A stretch of 64,000 nt of DNA from Jeotgalibacillus sp. S-D1 (GTDB lineage: Bacteria > Bacillota > Bacilli > Bacillales > Jeotgalibacillaceae). The DNA is taken from assembly GCF_004358665.1 (NCBI RefSeq), contig NZ_SMZR01000001.1, forward strand, positions 1,178,001 to 1,242,000. The letters are read 5' to 3'. The notes beneath the pieces were generated by a model, which saw only the letters and a list, made by a program, of their open reading frames with translations, was not told where the DNA came from and did not search any database. Positions within the stretch are counted from its first letter, which is position 1; each line of letters starts with the position of its first letter. Both the position numbers and the translations under genes were made by a program. Positions 51,236-61,316 of this stretch are shown here, in pieces.

Positions 51236-51401
51236 CGAACAAAGGGGATGGGAGAAATTTTTCACGGTCAAACAAAGGGGTATATGTTTGCTTGTGATCA
51301 ACTTCACAGGGATAGTTTATCATGTATTTACAAGTATGACAAGCAGAAACAAAGTTCTAATGTTTTCCCTGATTGAATATAGGAAGATAGGGGGGATTTT
51401 A

Positions 51402-51599
51402 ATGAGAAAGTGGATTGGTGCATTTTGGTTAGTAGCGATCATTGGTGCGTTTACTTTACAAGTGTTTGCATTGCTAAAAATTTTTCCTATCGTTATATCT
51501 TCCCTAATTATGTTTTCAGTTATCTTTTTGGCGATTATCTGGGCAACTTCAAAACATCGCTTTCGTGGTTTTTCACCCTTTGCTAAAAGAAAATTTTAA
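51402..51599 (+). CDS. Small two-span membrane protein
   Basis: 65 residues from the ATG at 51402 (GGGGGGA 6 nt upstream). MRKWIGAFWLVAIIGAFTLQ and ALLKIFPIVISSLIMFSVIF form two hydrophobic segments, and the tail SKHRFRGFSPFAKRKF is basic and cytosolic. The longer frame from 51138 is not credible because it overlaps spxH and its terminator. Family unknown. A strong terminator follows. Confidence 0.7.
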   Translation: MRKWIGAFWLVAIIGAFTLQVFALLKIFPIVISSLIMFSVIFLAIIWATSKHRFRGFSPFAKRKF

Positions 51600-51645
51600 A
51601 GGGTTAATCAGTGTGTAAGCCACATGATTAACCCTTTTTCTTTAT
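51598..51645 (+). terminator. Terminator
   Basis: AAAGGGTTAATCA (51598-51610) pairs with TGATTAACCCTTT (51625-51637), then TTCTTTATT. Confidence 0.88.
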
Positions 51646-51690
51646 TGTTTAATTTTGTTAACGATGGTTGATGCCGCAGTTTAACAAAGT

Positions 51691-53514
51691 CTACTGTTTA
51701 GATAAAAGCTCTTCCATTTCATTTAGTTTTTCTTCAAAAACCTTGCAGGCTTCCTCAATCGGTGCAGAAGTAGTCATATCCACCCCTGCTTTTTTCAGCA
51801 CTTCAATTGGATAGTCAGAGCTTCCTGCTTTTAAAAATTCATTGATATAGCGATCTACTGCCGGCTGGCCCTCTTCTAAAATTAATTTACTTAACGCTGT
51901 TGCTGCGCTGTAGCCGGTAGCATATTGGTAAACATAATAGTTGTAGTAAAAATGAGGAATCCGGGACCATTCCAGACCGATTTCTTCATCCACTACTACT
52001 TCATCACCAAAGTATTTTTTATTAAGGTTATAGTATTCCTCTGTCAGTGAATCAGCAGTTAACGCTTCTCCATTTTGAGCTTTTTGATGAATAATATGCT
52101 CGAACTCAGCAAACATTGTTTGTCTGAATACGGTACCGCGGAAGCCTTCAAGGAAATGGTTTAAGATATATAAACGTTTCTTTTCGTCTTCCAGGGTGTT
52201 TAACAGATAATCATTTAAAAGCGCTTCATTACAGGTTGAAGCAACCTCTGCCACAAAAATTGAATAGCCTCCATATGGATAGGGCTGGTTTTTGCGTGAA
52301 TAATAGCTATGAACACTGTGACCAAACTCGTGTGCTAATGTAAACAGATTGTTCACATTGTCCTGCCAATTCATCAGTATATAAGGGTGCGTGCCGTATG
52401 CACCAGAAGAATAGGCGCCGCTTCTTTTCCCTTTATTTTCTTCTACATCCACCCATCGGTTTGACAGACCTTCCTCTACCACCTGCTTATAGTCTTCTCC
52501 AAGCGGAGCAAGTCCATTTACCATCAGTTCCTTGGCTTCTTCATATGGAACCTTCATGTTTACGTCTTTTACAAGCGGAGTGTACAGATCGTACATATGA
52601 ATTTCATCCAGCCCTAATATTTGTTTGCGAAGCTTTACGTATCGATGCAGTAGGTGCAGATTATTATTTACGGTATTCACTAAATTTTCGTATACCTCTT
52701 CCGGGATACTATTATTAGACAAAGCAGCGTGTCTTGCTGAATCGTAATGGCGGACGCGTGCTGAGAAGTTATCTTTCTTAACCTGACCGCTTAAAGTAGT
52801 TGAAAATGTATTTCGGAATTTGCCATACGTTTTATAGACTGCTTTAAAAGCGTCTCGTCTAACTCGTGGATTTTCACTTTCCAAAAAATTAATATAGCGG
52901 CCATGAGTGATCTGTACTTCATCTCCGTTTTCATCTTCAATCGTAGGAAATTCAAGGTCTGCATTATTAAGCATGTTAAAGGTATTGCTTGCAGCACCTA
53001 ATGCTTCAGAAGCTTCTGCCAGCAACGCCTCTTGATCAGCTGACAGGACATGAGGACGCTGTGCATTGATTTCTTCGATCGCATGCTGATAAATTCTTAA
53101 CTCTTCTTTATCTTCTAAGAAAAACTTGATCTTATCTTCTTCAATGGAAAGTATTTCAGGAAGCATAAATGCAAAAGCACTGCTGATTTGTGATGCAAGA
53201 TTTTTCGCGCGATCATCCAGACCCTGATAAAAAGAATTTGTAGTGTCCTGGTCATAGCGCATATGTGAATATGTATACAACCTGCCCAACCGTTCCATAA
53301 TATCGTCCTGCAGTTTTAATCCATTATAAAAATGGTCGGCACTTTCACCCAGAGTATCTCTAATTTCCGCAGCTTTTTTTGAGTCCTCTTGAAGCGATTT
53401 GTACTCTTCGTTCCAATCAGCATCAGTTGAAAAAATGTCTTCTAATTTCCACGTGTTTTCTTCTTTGATTTCATTGCGCGGAGGCAATGATTTTACTGTA
53501 TTTTCATTCGCCAT
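51691..53514 (-). CDS. pepF: Oligoendopeptidase F
   Basis: M3-family zinc metallopeptidase of 607 residues. Zinc site AHEFGHSVHSYYS (HEFGH) with the downstream Glu in FVAEVASTCNEALL, and family blocks WQDNVNNLFTLAHEF and EWSRIPHFYYNYYVYQYATG. It degrades short peptides in the cytosol, fitting the opp importer nearby. The frame starts at 53598, but AGGAGGA is placed for the ATG at 53514, which removes an overlap with coiA. Confidence 0.95.
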   Translation of the reverse strand: MANENTVKSLPPRNEIKEENTWKLEDIFSTDADWNEEYKSLQEDSKKAAEIRDTLGESADHFYNGLKLQDDIMERLGRLYTYSHMRYDQDTTNSFYQGLDDRAKNLASQISSAFAFMLPEILSIEEDKIKFFLEDKEELRIYQHAIEEINAQRPHVLSADQEALLAEASEALGAASNTFNMLNNADLEFPTIEDENGDEVQITHGRYINFLESENPRVRRDAFKAVYKTYGKFRNTFSTTLSGQVKKDNFSARVRHYDSARHAALSNNSIPEEVYENLVNTVNNNLHLLHRYVKLRKQILGLDEIHMYDLYTPLVKDVNMKVPYEEAKELMVNGLAPLGEDYKQVVEEGLSNRWVDVEENKGKRSGAYSSGAYGTHPYILMNWQDNVNNLFTLAHEFGHSVHSYYSRKNQPYPYGGYSIFVAEVASTCNEALLNDYLLNTLEDEKKRLYILNHFLEGFRGTVFRQTMFAEFEHIIHQKAQNGEALTADSLTEEYYNLNKKYFGDEVVVDEEIGLEWSRIPHFYYNYYVYQYATGYSAATALSKLILEEGQPAVDRYINEFLKAGSSDYPIEVLKKAGVDMTTSAPIEEACKVFEEKLNEMEELLSKQ

Positions 53515-53582
53515 AGAGATCCTCCTAGATTCATTCTTTAAACTTTCTTTATTTTCTCTTTTTTTTCCTCTGCTTGCAACTA

Positions 53583-54812
53583 TTACAGTCCGCTGCAATT
53601 ATAGTGATCAATAATTACTTGGGTCACTTCCTGATGAAATCGGTCATATATCCTTTCTTTATGTTGTATATGCTCAATTTTTGTAAAAGGATTATTTTCA
53701 TTCAGGGAAAAATAATCGTCCTCTCTATTCAATATTTTCATTTTCACCAGTAGCTCCACATACTGGATGATTGCTGGCTTATCTATTTTCCTGCTTAATT
53801 CAAATGGACTGCAGGCGATTTTCCTGCTAGTAATAAAGTCGTTTATATAGGAAGAAATGTCTGTTAATAAAAATGGACAGTTGCTTACGGATCTGTTGTG
53901 TATAAATACATATAAAAAACTTTGCCATTCCATTAATGTTTCATTAATTTCAATTGCCCCTCTAACAGGCAGTCCCACCCATGGAGGGAGCAGCTGGACG
54001 GAAAGTCCGGAAGAATACATCCTTTGCAAAAGAGGATCAACATGCCCCTTTCCATAAAGCAGCCGGCTGTCCCCCCATTTCACACGGTATTTTAGAAAGG
54101 GATTAAGTTTTTGTTCAGTTAAATGAAGTTTTACTAAAGGAAACTGAGGAAAATGGATGTTTTTTAGAGGAATGATTGACACGGAATAAGTGAATGTCGT
54201 TTTCGTTAAAGGAAAATACAATTGATAAATAATGAAGGACATGGATTGTACATCGTAGGAAAGCAGATAAAATTGTTTGAGGGTTTTTGAGTAGCGGATA
54301 AATTGCTGATGAAATGATGTAAGTGAAATTTTATGTGGTTTTGGGGCCGATAACCGATCATGAGAAAGCAGCCAAAGCGGTATAATGCCATGATTATAAT
54401 AACCCAGCGTTCTATTTAGAAAATGAGTGCTGGTTAGGGCAGAGCGTTGAAATTCAATAGCGAACTCTTTTCCATTAACAGATAAGCCAATATCTGCCCG
54501 TTGATTAAAGAGACGGTAGTTCTTTTCCATTTCAACTGTTAGATGCTTCTCACTAAGCCAGTGATATAGCTGGAGTTTGGCCTGAATGTGTACAAGTGAT
54601 TCAGGTTCGCTGAAGGAACTGCAGGTTTCTTTAGCAGCATGCGCAAAATGAGCAATTTTTATTGTGCCGACTTTCAAAAAAACCTTTTGTTTGCACTGCG
54701 GGCAATGAAAACGGTTATTCTTTTTGAAGGAAAGAAGTTCCTGATGCGTCTTTTTTCCATTGAGAAATACCACCTCACCGCTCTGGTTGATCGCAATTAA
54801 TATTGTAACCAC
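53583..54812 (-). CDS. coiA: Competence protein CoiA
   Basis: About 409 residues. The N-terminal domain has a CxxC zinc pair (FHCPQCKQKVFLKVG) and HFAH. The middle is nuclease-like (HIQAKLQLYHWLSEK, RADIGLSVNGKEFAIEFQRS with the D-x-n-E-x-Q active-site pattern), followed by a long C-terminal region. CoiA assists recombination of transforming DNA. The start is uncertain: the only standard in-frame start upstream of the domain is GTG at 54812, which touches its own AGGAG box. It lies immediately upstream of pepF, as in Bacillus. Confidence 0.9.
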   Translation of the reverse strand: MVTILIAINQSGEVVFLNGKKTHQELLSFKKNNRFHCPQCKQKVFLKVGTIKIAHFAHAAKETCSSFSEPESLVHIQAKLQLYHWLSEKHLTVEMEKNYRLFNQRADIGLSVNGKEFAIEFQRSALTSTHFLNRTLGYYNHGIIPLWLLSHDRLSAPKPHKISLTSFHQQFIRYSKTLKQFYLLSYDVQSMSFIIYQLYFPLTKTTFTYSVSIIPLKNIHFPQFPLVKLHLTEQKLNPFLKYRVKWGDSRLLYGKGHVDPLLQRMYSSGLSVQLLPPWVGLPVRGAIEINETLMEWQSFLYVFIHNRSVSNCPFLLTDISSYINDFITSRKIACSPFELSRKIDKPAIIQYVELLVKMKILNREDDYFSLNENNPFTKIEHIQHKERIYDRFHQEVTQVIIDHYNCSGL

Positions 54813-54854
54813 CTCCTGCCAACTATTTTATCTTATATTCCGCCTTTCAGCTAC

Positions 54855-54892
54855 AAACAAAACCCTCTAAGATAAATATCTTAGAGGGTTTC
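54855..54892 (-). terminator. Terminator of mecA
   Basis: AACCCTCTAAGAT-N4-ATCTTAGAGGGTT, followed by TTGTTTGT on the minus strand. Confidence 0.88.
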
Positions 54893-54894
54893 GT

Positions 54895-55548
54895 TTAAGA
54901 AAAGTAATTTCGAACATTTTCGAAAACATTTTCTTTCATGATTACTTTGCCATATTCTTCTAAACGATGCACCGTTAATTGTGTATCTACACCATACTCA
55001 AGCAAAATGCTAAGGATGTTTTCGATGTCATTTTCTTCAAATAGATCCTCATCAAATTCAACGAATAAATAGTACACATTTTCAAATGCATATAATTTTG
55101 TAGCTAATTGATCATGATCAAAGCGCTTTGATAATGATATTAAATCTTCAAAATCTCTAAATTTCATAGTGAAATCTAAAATTTCATCTTCTTCATTATC
55201 TTCCATGTCAAAATGTTCTTCTAAATATTCTTCAATTTGGTCACTAACAGTCCCGTCTCGTTGCTTGTCTTCTGGAATCGGCAATTCAAACCGCTGACCA
55301 TCTTTTGTTACCTGAGCTTTCGTAACTAGGATTTCCAGCCCTTTCTCAAGCGCCTGGACTTGTATCCAAAGAGGACCTTCAATCGAAAAATCTTCCTCTT
55401 GATGCACTTCATCCATCATTTCCCAGAAGAGTTCTTCACTTTTATCACGATTGTACCATATTTCTTCACGGTCAAATCCTCTATCTTCAATATCGCCGTA
55501 CGAAATATAAAACTTTACTGTGTGATCATTAATACGTTCTATTTCCAT
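54895..55548 (-). CDS. mecA: Adaptor protein MecA
   Basis: 217 residues. The N-terminal domain MEIERINDHTVKFYISYGDI (1-20), continuing DRGFDREEIWYN, nearly repeats that of Bacillus subtilis MecA and binds substrates such as ComK. An acidic linker (about 90-125) leads to the C-terminal ClpC-binding domain. It hands substrates to ClpCP. The second ATG (55548) fits both the family start and a GGGAG box 9 nt upstream. Confidence 0.96.
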   Translation of the reverse strand: MEIERINDHTVKFYISYGDIEDRGFDREEIWYNRDKSEELFWEMMDEVHQEEDFSIEGPLWIQVQALEKGLEILVTKAQVTKDGQRFELPIPEDKQRDGTVSDQIEEYLEEHFDMEDNEEDEILDFTMKFRDFEDLISLSKRFDHDQLATKLYAFENVYYLFVEFDEDLFEENDIENILSILLEYGVDTQLTVHRLEEYGKVIMKENVFENVRNYFS

Positions 55549-55648
55549 CATTTAACTCTCCCTTCCTATGTGTTGGATGAAGGGAATCCCCCCTTAATCA
55601 TAGGTCTAGCCTGCAGCAATTATTAGTATCGATAGGGTGATCTTTCTA

Positions 55649-55676
55649 ATTTTATTGTATGACAAATAGTTGACAA
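55649..55676 (-). promoter_or_regulatory. Candidate promoter of mecA
   Basis: TTGTCA (55671-55676), 16-bp spacer, TAAAAT (55649-55654), leaving about 95 bp of leader. Confidence 0.5.
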
Positions 55677-55814
55677 AGGGAAATCATATTCAGTCCATTT
55701 ATTTAAACTTAATGTAAGAACCTATTGTTCCTAGAGTGTAGTCTATTCTGAAAGCAATTTCAAGCGTTGAGGATTGAGTAAAGCATACAGATTTGGTAAT
55801 AAAATTCATGAGCA

Positions 55815-55862
55815 CAAGAAAAAAGACCTGTCCCTTTAACACTAAATGGGACAAGTCTTTAT
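55815..55862 (-). terminator. Terminator of spxA
   Basis: AAAGACCTGTCCC (55822-55834) pairs with GGGACAAGTCTTT (55848-55860), followed by TTTCTTGTG on the minus strand. Confidence 0.85.
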
Positions 55863-55872
55863 ATTGTTTAAG

Positions 55873-56268
55873 TTAGTTAACCATTTTTTGTGCTTCAAGA
55901 AGCTGATAAGTACGAACCTTACGCGGTAAGAATCGACGTATCTCATCTTCATTATATCCGACCTGAAGTCTTTTCTCATCCATAATAATTGGACGTCGAA
56001 GCAGACCCGGGTTTTCTTGAATTAATTCGAATAAATCTTGAAGAGGTAATGAATCTAGATCCACATCAAGTTTTTGGAAAATCTTAGATCTGGTTGAAAT
56101 GATCTCATCTGTGCCATCTTCCGTCATACGAAGAACTTCTTTAATTTCTTCGATACTAAGCGGTTCAGAAAAGATATTTCTTTCCGTATATGGAATGTCA
56201 TGCTCTTCTAACCAAGCCTTAGCTTTTCTACATGATGTGCAGCTAGGTGACGTGAACAAAGTTACCAT
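55873..56268 (-). CDS. spxA: Transcriptional regulator Spx
   Basis: 131-residue ArsC-like protein with the redox switch C10-T-S-C13 and the RNA polymerase alpha-CTD contact region [19 protein letters not shown]. The family end is [31 protein letters not shown]. Spx redirects RNA polymerase under disulfide stress and is degraded by SpxH-ClpXP. The ribosome site GGGAG is unusually far (12 nt) from the ATG. Confidence 0.96.
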   Translation of the reverse strand: MVTLFTSPSCTSCRKAKAWLEEHDIPYTERNIFSEPLSIEEIKEVLRMTEDGTDEIISTRSKIFQKLDVDLDSLPLQDLFELIQENPGLLRRPIIMDEKRLQVGYNEDEIRRFLPRKVRTYQLLEAQKMVN

Positions 56269-56545
56269 GAACCATTCACACTCCCTTACATTATAAAAGA
56301 TTTAAATTATACATATTTTTTAAAACAGCTTATTTAAAATTGTTTTAAAAAGATATCTTAAATTTATTATACACAATTAGTCAGGAAAAGAATAGAGTGT
56401 TAACGAAATTGTCATATTACTGTTTTAAAATCAACGAACTCATAAAGATCTTGTCCTAAACTTACTATTCCCTTAACACTCAAGATTAAACCATTTATTT
56501 ATTATTGTTTGGACTATTCTCATTTAGTTTTAGTCATTGAAAATA

Positions 56546-57118
56546 TCATAGCCCTTTTAATACATCTTTATCATTGTCGTCATTTATTTTTAGTACATTT
56601 TCAACCGGTTCATATTTGTCTCCATAAAAAGTGTCATCTTTATATGTATGGATCATTTCATAGGTTTTTTTCATTGCTTCAAAAATAACTTCTTCTTTTT
56701 CAGCATTAGGTGCCCAGTAAAGGATTTCCATTGGATTTATTTCATTTGTGGCCAGCGACCGTCTTTTATAGCCGATGGATGTGGCGTGTTCGAATCCTTC
56801 GCGTTTGTAAAAACGGAGCCTTTTTTCTGTATCGGTGTCTTCGTAATCAACCGGTTCAACTTCCAAAATGATTGGTTTATTTTTATCTTTCAGCATCTGA
56901 ATAAGCTTATTGCCAAGCCCTTCTCCACGTGCTTCCTTGGAGACAAACAGATAATCGATAAAAATAAATGTATCGGTTTCTACATACATCAGAACATGTT
57001 TTGGGCCTTCTTCCTTGTGATAAATATCACTTTTTTCTTTAAGAAGTGTCTCCATATGTTCTTTGGATTTCATTTCCTGAATAGGAAAATACTCATTTAA
57101 TTTCTCATACCAATGCAT
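56546..57118 (-). CDS. yjbC: GNAT acetyltransferase YjbC
   Basis: 190 residues from the ATG at 57118: MHWYEKLNEYFPIQEMKSKE is the YjbC start, and the acetyl-CoA loop is VSKEARGEGLGNKLIQMLKD, with RLRFYKREGFEHA. AAAGGAGA is spaced for that ATG; the one at 57124 abuts the box. In Bacillus subtilis yjbC lies upstream of spxA and shares a transcript with it, and the same order holds here with a 277-bp gap. The substrate of the acetyltransferase is unknown. Confidence 0.9.
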   Translation of the reverse strand: MHWYEKLNEYFPIQEMKSKEHMETLLKEKSDIYHKEEGPKHVLMYVETDTFIFIDYLFVSKEARGEGLGNKLIQMLKDKNKPIILEVEPVDYEDTDTEKRLRFYKREGFEHATSIGYKRRSLATNEINPMEILYWAPNAEKEEVIFEAMKKTYEMIHTYKDDTFYGDKYEPVENVLKINDDNDKDVLKGL

Positions 57119-57240
57119 CGTCATTCTCCTTTACAATTTGAAGTGCCTTGCATGCTGGGTGTACTAATGAGGAGGGTTGGGGAAAACAGCTCGATAATGT
57201 TCACATATTGTATACCCATTTGCCAATTCATTTAAACACT

Positions 57241-57273
57241 AAATTGGCGGCTTACATTGTAAGCCGCCAATTT
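57241..57273 (-). terminator. Terminator of the glycoside-hydrolase-like gene
   Basis: AAATTGGCGGCTTAC-ATT-GTAAGCCGCCAATTT, a perfect 15-bp stem. The following T run on the minus strand is short. Confidence 0.75.
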
Positions 57274-57282
57274 AACTTGCTG

Positions 57283-58485
57283 CTATTCAGGAAGATAGTC
57301 TACACCTTCTGTGTAGGTGTTGCCTGCATTCCAAAGTAAAAATTCATTAATGTCATTATCATAAAGAGCTTGAATCTGAGCCTGAACTTCCGCTGCCCCA
57401 TATTCCATATAGTTTCCTGCTCCTAAATAAGACGCTGTAAAATCCTGCAGCCAAGGTCGTGATACTGGGGGATTTTCAAGTTCTGCAAGCTTTGCGTTTT
57501 CTACTTTAGAGTACTCAGCAATCAAATTATACGGTTCCAAATCCGGCTTTTCAATTCCAAAATAGGGTGTCCAGTGACTCGGATAAATCATGGATGAAAT
57601 AACGTCTACATGTTCTGAAATTTCACTGAAATTCTGCCCGATTCCTGGCGCTTCAGGAAGTGTAGCCGAATACCCAAAAATATCAACCGACACATCTACA
57701 TCATACGGCTTTAATTTTTCCTGAGCATATGCAACAAAGTCTGAAACAGCATTAACACGATAATTAATATCCTTTTCACCTGTGTCTACATATTCTCCTG
57801 CATCATATTGGAGTGTCTTATCGCGGGTTTCAAAACCCTCCGGGAATCGCACATAGTCAAACTGTATTTCCTTGAAGCCCATTTTGGCCGCTTCAATAGC
57901 GATTTCGATGTTATAGTCCCATACTTCTTTTAGAAATGGATTGACGAAAGACTCGCCTCTGCCATTTGCCCAGACTTGTCCGTTTTCTGTAAACGACAGT
58001 TCCGGTTTCTTTTCTGCCAAAACAGTATCCTTAAATACTACAACCCTGGCAATCGGGTAAATCTTGTTTTCTTCCAGTTGTTCAAGCATCGCCCGTGGAT
58101 CATCGATGTATGGCTGACCAATATCAGCAAACTTTGAGTCGTCGCCCGGCTCGTAGGTTAAATAGCCAAAATCATCTTTAATGTCAATAACCATGGCATT
58201 AAGATCGGTGGTATTCATAAGGTCCACAAGAGATTCAAAACGGCCGCCACCTGCCGAATGTCCCGTAACATAAATGCCGCGAACAGCATCAGGATATTCA
58301 AACGTTAAACCGGAGTCATATAAAAATCTTGGCATCGAATCTGGAAATTCCTTTACAGTTTGAGCTAATTCCCTATGATGATGCTCCGTTTTGGATGAAG
58401 CTTCTTCAGCCTGTGCTGAAGTATGATAAGATGCCGTGATAACTGCTACCAATCCCGCTGATACAACTAATTGTTTCAATGCCAC
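57283..58485 (-). CDS. Secreted putative glycoside hydrolase (DUF4015/GHL type)
   Basis: About 400 residues. Start is GTG at 58485 with GGGAGAG upstream, giving a clean signal peptide (MALKQLVVSAGLVAVITASY... cleaved after SAQA). The mature part has RGIYVTGHSAGGGRFESLVD, NAMVIDIKDDFGYLTY, RVVVFKDTVLA, MGFKEIQFDYVRFPEG (likely acid/base region) and VDVISSMIYPSHW. This is the TIM-barrel of the DUF4015 putative glycoside hydrolase family. A cell-wall or capsule sugar substrate is likely but unproven. Confidence 0.85.
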   Translation of the reverse strand: MALKQLVVSAGLVAVITASYHTSAQAEEASSKTEHHHRELAQTVKEFPDSMPRFLYDSGLTFEYPDAVRGIYVTGHSAGGGRFESLVDLMNTTDLNAMVIDIKDDFGYLTYEPGDDSKFADIGQPYIDDPRAMLEQLEENKIYPIARVVVFKDTVLAEKKPELSFTENGQVWANGRGESFVNPFLKEVWDYNIEIAIEAAKMGFKEIQFDYVRFPEGFETRDKTLQYDAGEYVDTGEKDINYRVNAVSDFVAYAQEKLKPYDVDVSVDIFGYSATLPEAPGIGQNFSEISEHVDVISSMIYPSHWTPYFGIEKPDLEPYNLIAEYSKVENAKLAELENPPVSRPWLQDFTASYLGAGNYMEYGAAEVQAQIQALYDNDINEFLLWNAGNTYTEGVDYLPE

Positions 58486-58673
58486 TATGTATCTCTCTCC
58501 CACTGCGTCTAATTTCCGCACATCACATGTACTCCTACTATTCTAACAAGTTATGGAATAAAATGAAATGAAGATTCCCCTTTTTTTAGAAAAATGTTAC
58601 TTTGTGACACAATATGTCCAATCGGCAGGAGTAAAGCGTCAGGGAATAACAACAGCTTCCATAAAAATAAAAC

Positions 58674-58703
58674 TTGCTATCTAATTTAAACATGATTTAT
58701 AAT
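58674..58703 (+). promoter_or_regulatory. trpS promoter
   Basis: TTGCTA (58674-58679), 18-bp spacer, TATAAT (58698-58703), just upstream of the T-box leader. Confidence 0.7.
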
Positions 58704-58730
58704 AATTGATAATTATACATTTTGCGATGA

Positions 58731-60022
<1,292 letters not shown>

Positions 60023-60024
60023 AG

Positions 60025-60064
60025 AAAAAAGCTAACTGATAAAACTTTTCAGTTAGCTTTTTTT
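60025..60064. terminator. Terminator of trpS
   Basis: AAAAGCTAACTG pairs with CAGTTAGCTTTT, with T runs on both strands. It overlaps the end of the convergent small gene. Confidence 0.88.
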
Positions 60065-60255
60065 GAGTATGTGACTGATAATTGTATAAGGATAGCACCG
60101 AGCGGTATTCCGTAGGTTTCTGTGTGCTTCGACATAAAGATAATATACTCGGTTACTGTAAACCCCGATGGAATAAGATTTAAATAAACTGCACTATGAA
60201 TTGCTCCAGTACAGAACATAACAAGTCCAATCACATAAGTAGCTAAGCGCAACAT
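60049..60255 (-). CDS. Small two-span membrane protein
   Basis: 68 residues with hydrophobic segments near 5-24 (ATYVIGLVMFCTGAIHSAVY) and 48-60, and a Lys-rich end. CGGAGTG is 5 nt before the ATG. Its last codons lie in the trpS terminator, which could then serve both genes. No recognised family. Confidence 0.65.
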   Translation of the reverse strand: MLRLATYVIGLVMFCTGAIHSAVYLNLIPSGFTVTEYIIFMSKHTETYGIPLGAILIQLSVTYSKKAN

Positions 60256-60317
60256 ACGATCACTCCGTTCAAATGCACCATACTTATACTGTATGTCCCG
60301 CCACTCAATTTTTTCCT

Positions 60318-60359
60318 AAAAAGAACGAAGAAACCACCTAAGGCTTCTTCGTTCTTTTT
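60318..60359. terminator. Bidirectional terminator after oppF
   Basis: AAAAAGAACGAAGAA pairs with TTCTTCGTTCTTTTT. Confidence 0.88.
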
Positions 60360-60368
60360 GGGATATTG

Positions 60369-61313
60369 TTACAATACTTCATTAGCAGACTGTGCTTTCA
60401 TCTCTTGAAACTCTTTTTCTGAACACAGCACAAAATGCCCCGGTGTAACTTCGCGCATTTTTAATTCTTCGCCTTCAGCATAATTATGATCATGAGGGTT
60501 GTATGCAATCCGTTTACGGCTTCTCTCATAGTCAGGATCCGGAAATGGAATTGATGATAGCAGCGATTTTGTATAGGGATGAAGTGGATTTTTGTACAAT
60601 TCTTCACTTGTTGTCAGTTCTACCAGACGTCCAAAATACATCACCCCTATACGGTCGCTAATGTATTTAACCATCGACAGATCATGAGCAATAAAAAGAA
60701 AGGTTAATCCATTTTCACGCTGAAGCTTTTTCAGTAAATTAACCACCTGCGCTTGAATTGAAACATCAAGTGCGGAGATGGGCTCATCTGCGATAATGAA
60801 TTCAGGATTCACAGCAAGTGCTCTGGCAATTCCAATACGCTGACGCTGTCCTCCGGAAAATTCATGCGGGTATCGCCCTGCATGATCCCGGTTTAATCCA
60901 ACCGTTTCAAGCAGCTTATGAACCATGTCAGTGCGTTCCTTTGACGACTTGGCTAAACCATGAAGATCAATGCCTTCAGCTATAATGTCAATAACCTTCA
61001 TTCTTGGATTTAATGATGCATATGGATCTTGGAAGATCATTTGCATTGTTCGATTAAACTCCAATGTTTTTGCCTTGTTTTTTGCCTTATGAACATCTTC
61101 ACCTTTGTACAGAACTTCACCTGCAGTAGCATCATAAAGACGAATAATCGTTCTACCTGTGGTTGATTTTCCACATCCGGATTCTCCAACAAGACCCAAA
61201 GTTTCACCTTTATAAATATCAAAGCTGATATCGTCCACTGCTTTTACTTCATTTTTTTTATCTTTATTAAAATATAGCTTAAGATTTTTAATTTCAAGCA
61301 ACTTTTCTGCCAT
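60369..61313 (-). CDS. oppF: Oligopeptide ABC transporter ATP-binding protein OppF
   Basis: 314 residues: Walker A GESGCGKST, signature SGGQRQRIGIA, Walker B FIIADEP and switch His in FIAHDLSMV, plus the OppF-type C-terminal zinc/Cys region (VLCSEKEF). Couples ATP hydrolysis to peptide import with OppD. It starts 3 bp after oppD. Opp, App and Dpp paralogues cannot be separated with certainty by eye. Confidence 0.93.
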   Translation of the reverse strand: MAEKLLEIKNLKLYFNKDKKNEVKAVDDISFDIYKGETLGLVGESGCGKSTTGRTIIRLYDATAGEVLYKGEDVHKAKNKAKTLEFNRTMQMIFQDPYASLNPRMKVIDIIAEGIDLHGLAKSSKERTDMVHKLLETVGLNRDHAGRYPHEFSGGQRQRIGIARALAVNPEFIIADEPISALDVSIQAQVVNLLKKLQRENGLTFLFIAHDLSMVKYISDRIGVMYFGRLVELTTSEELYKNPLHPYTKSLLSSIPFPDPDYERSRKRIAYNPHDHNYAEGEELKMREVTPGHFVLCSEKEFQEMKAQSANEVL

Positions 61314-61316
61314 TGA

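Noticed and set aside
51138-51401. Upstream extension of the small membrane protein
   Set aside because: It crosses the spxH end and its terminator; a GGGGGGA box supports the ATG at 51402.
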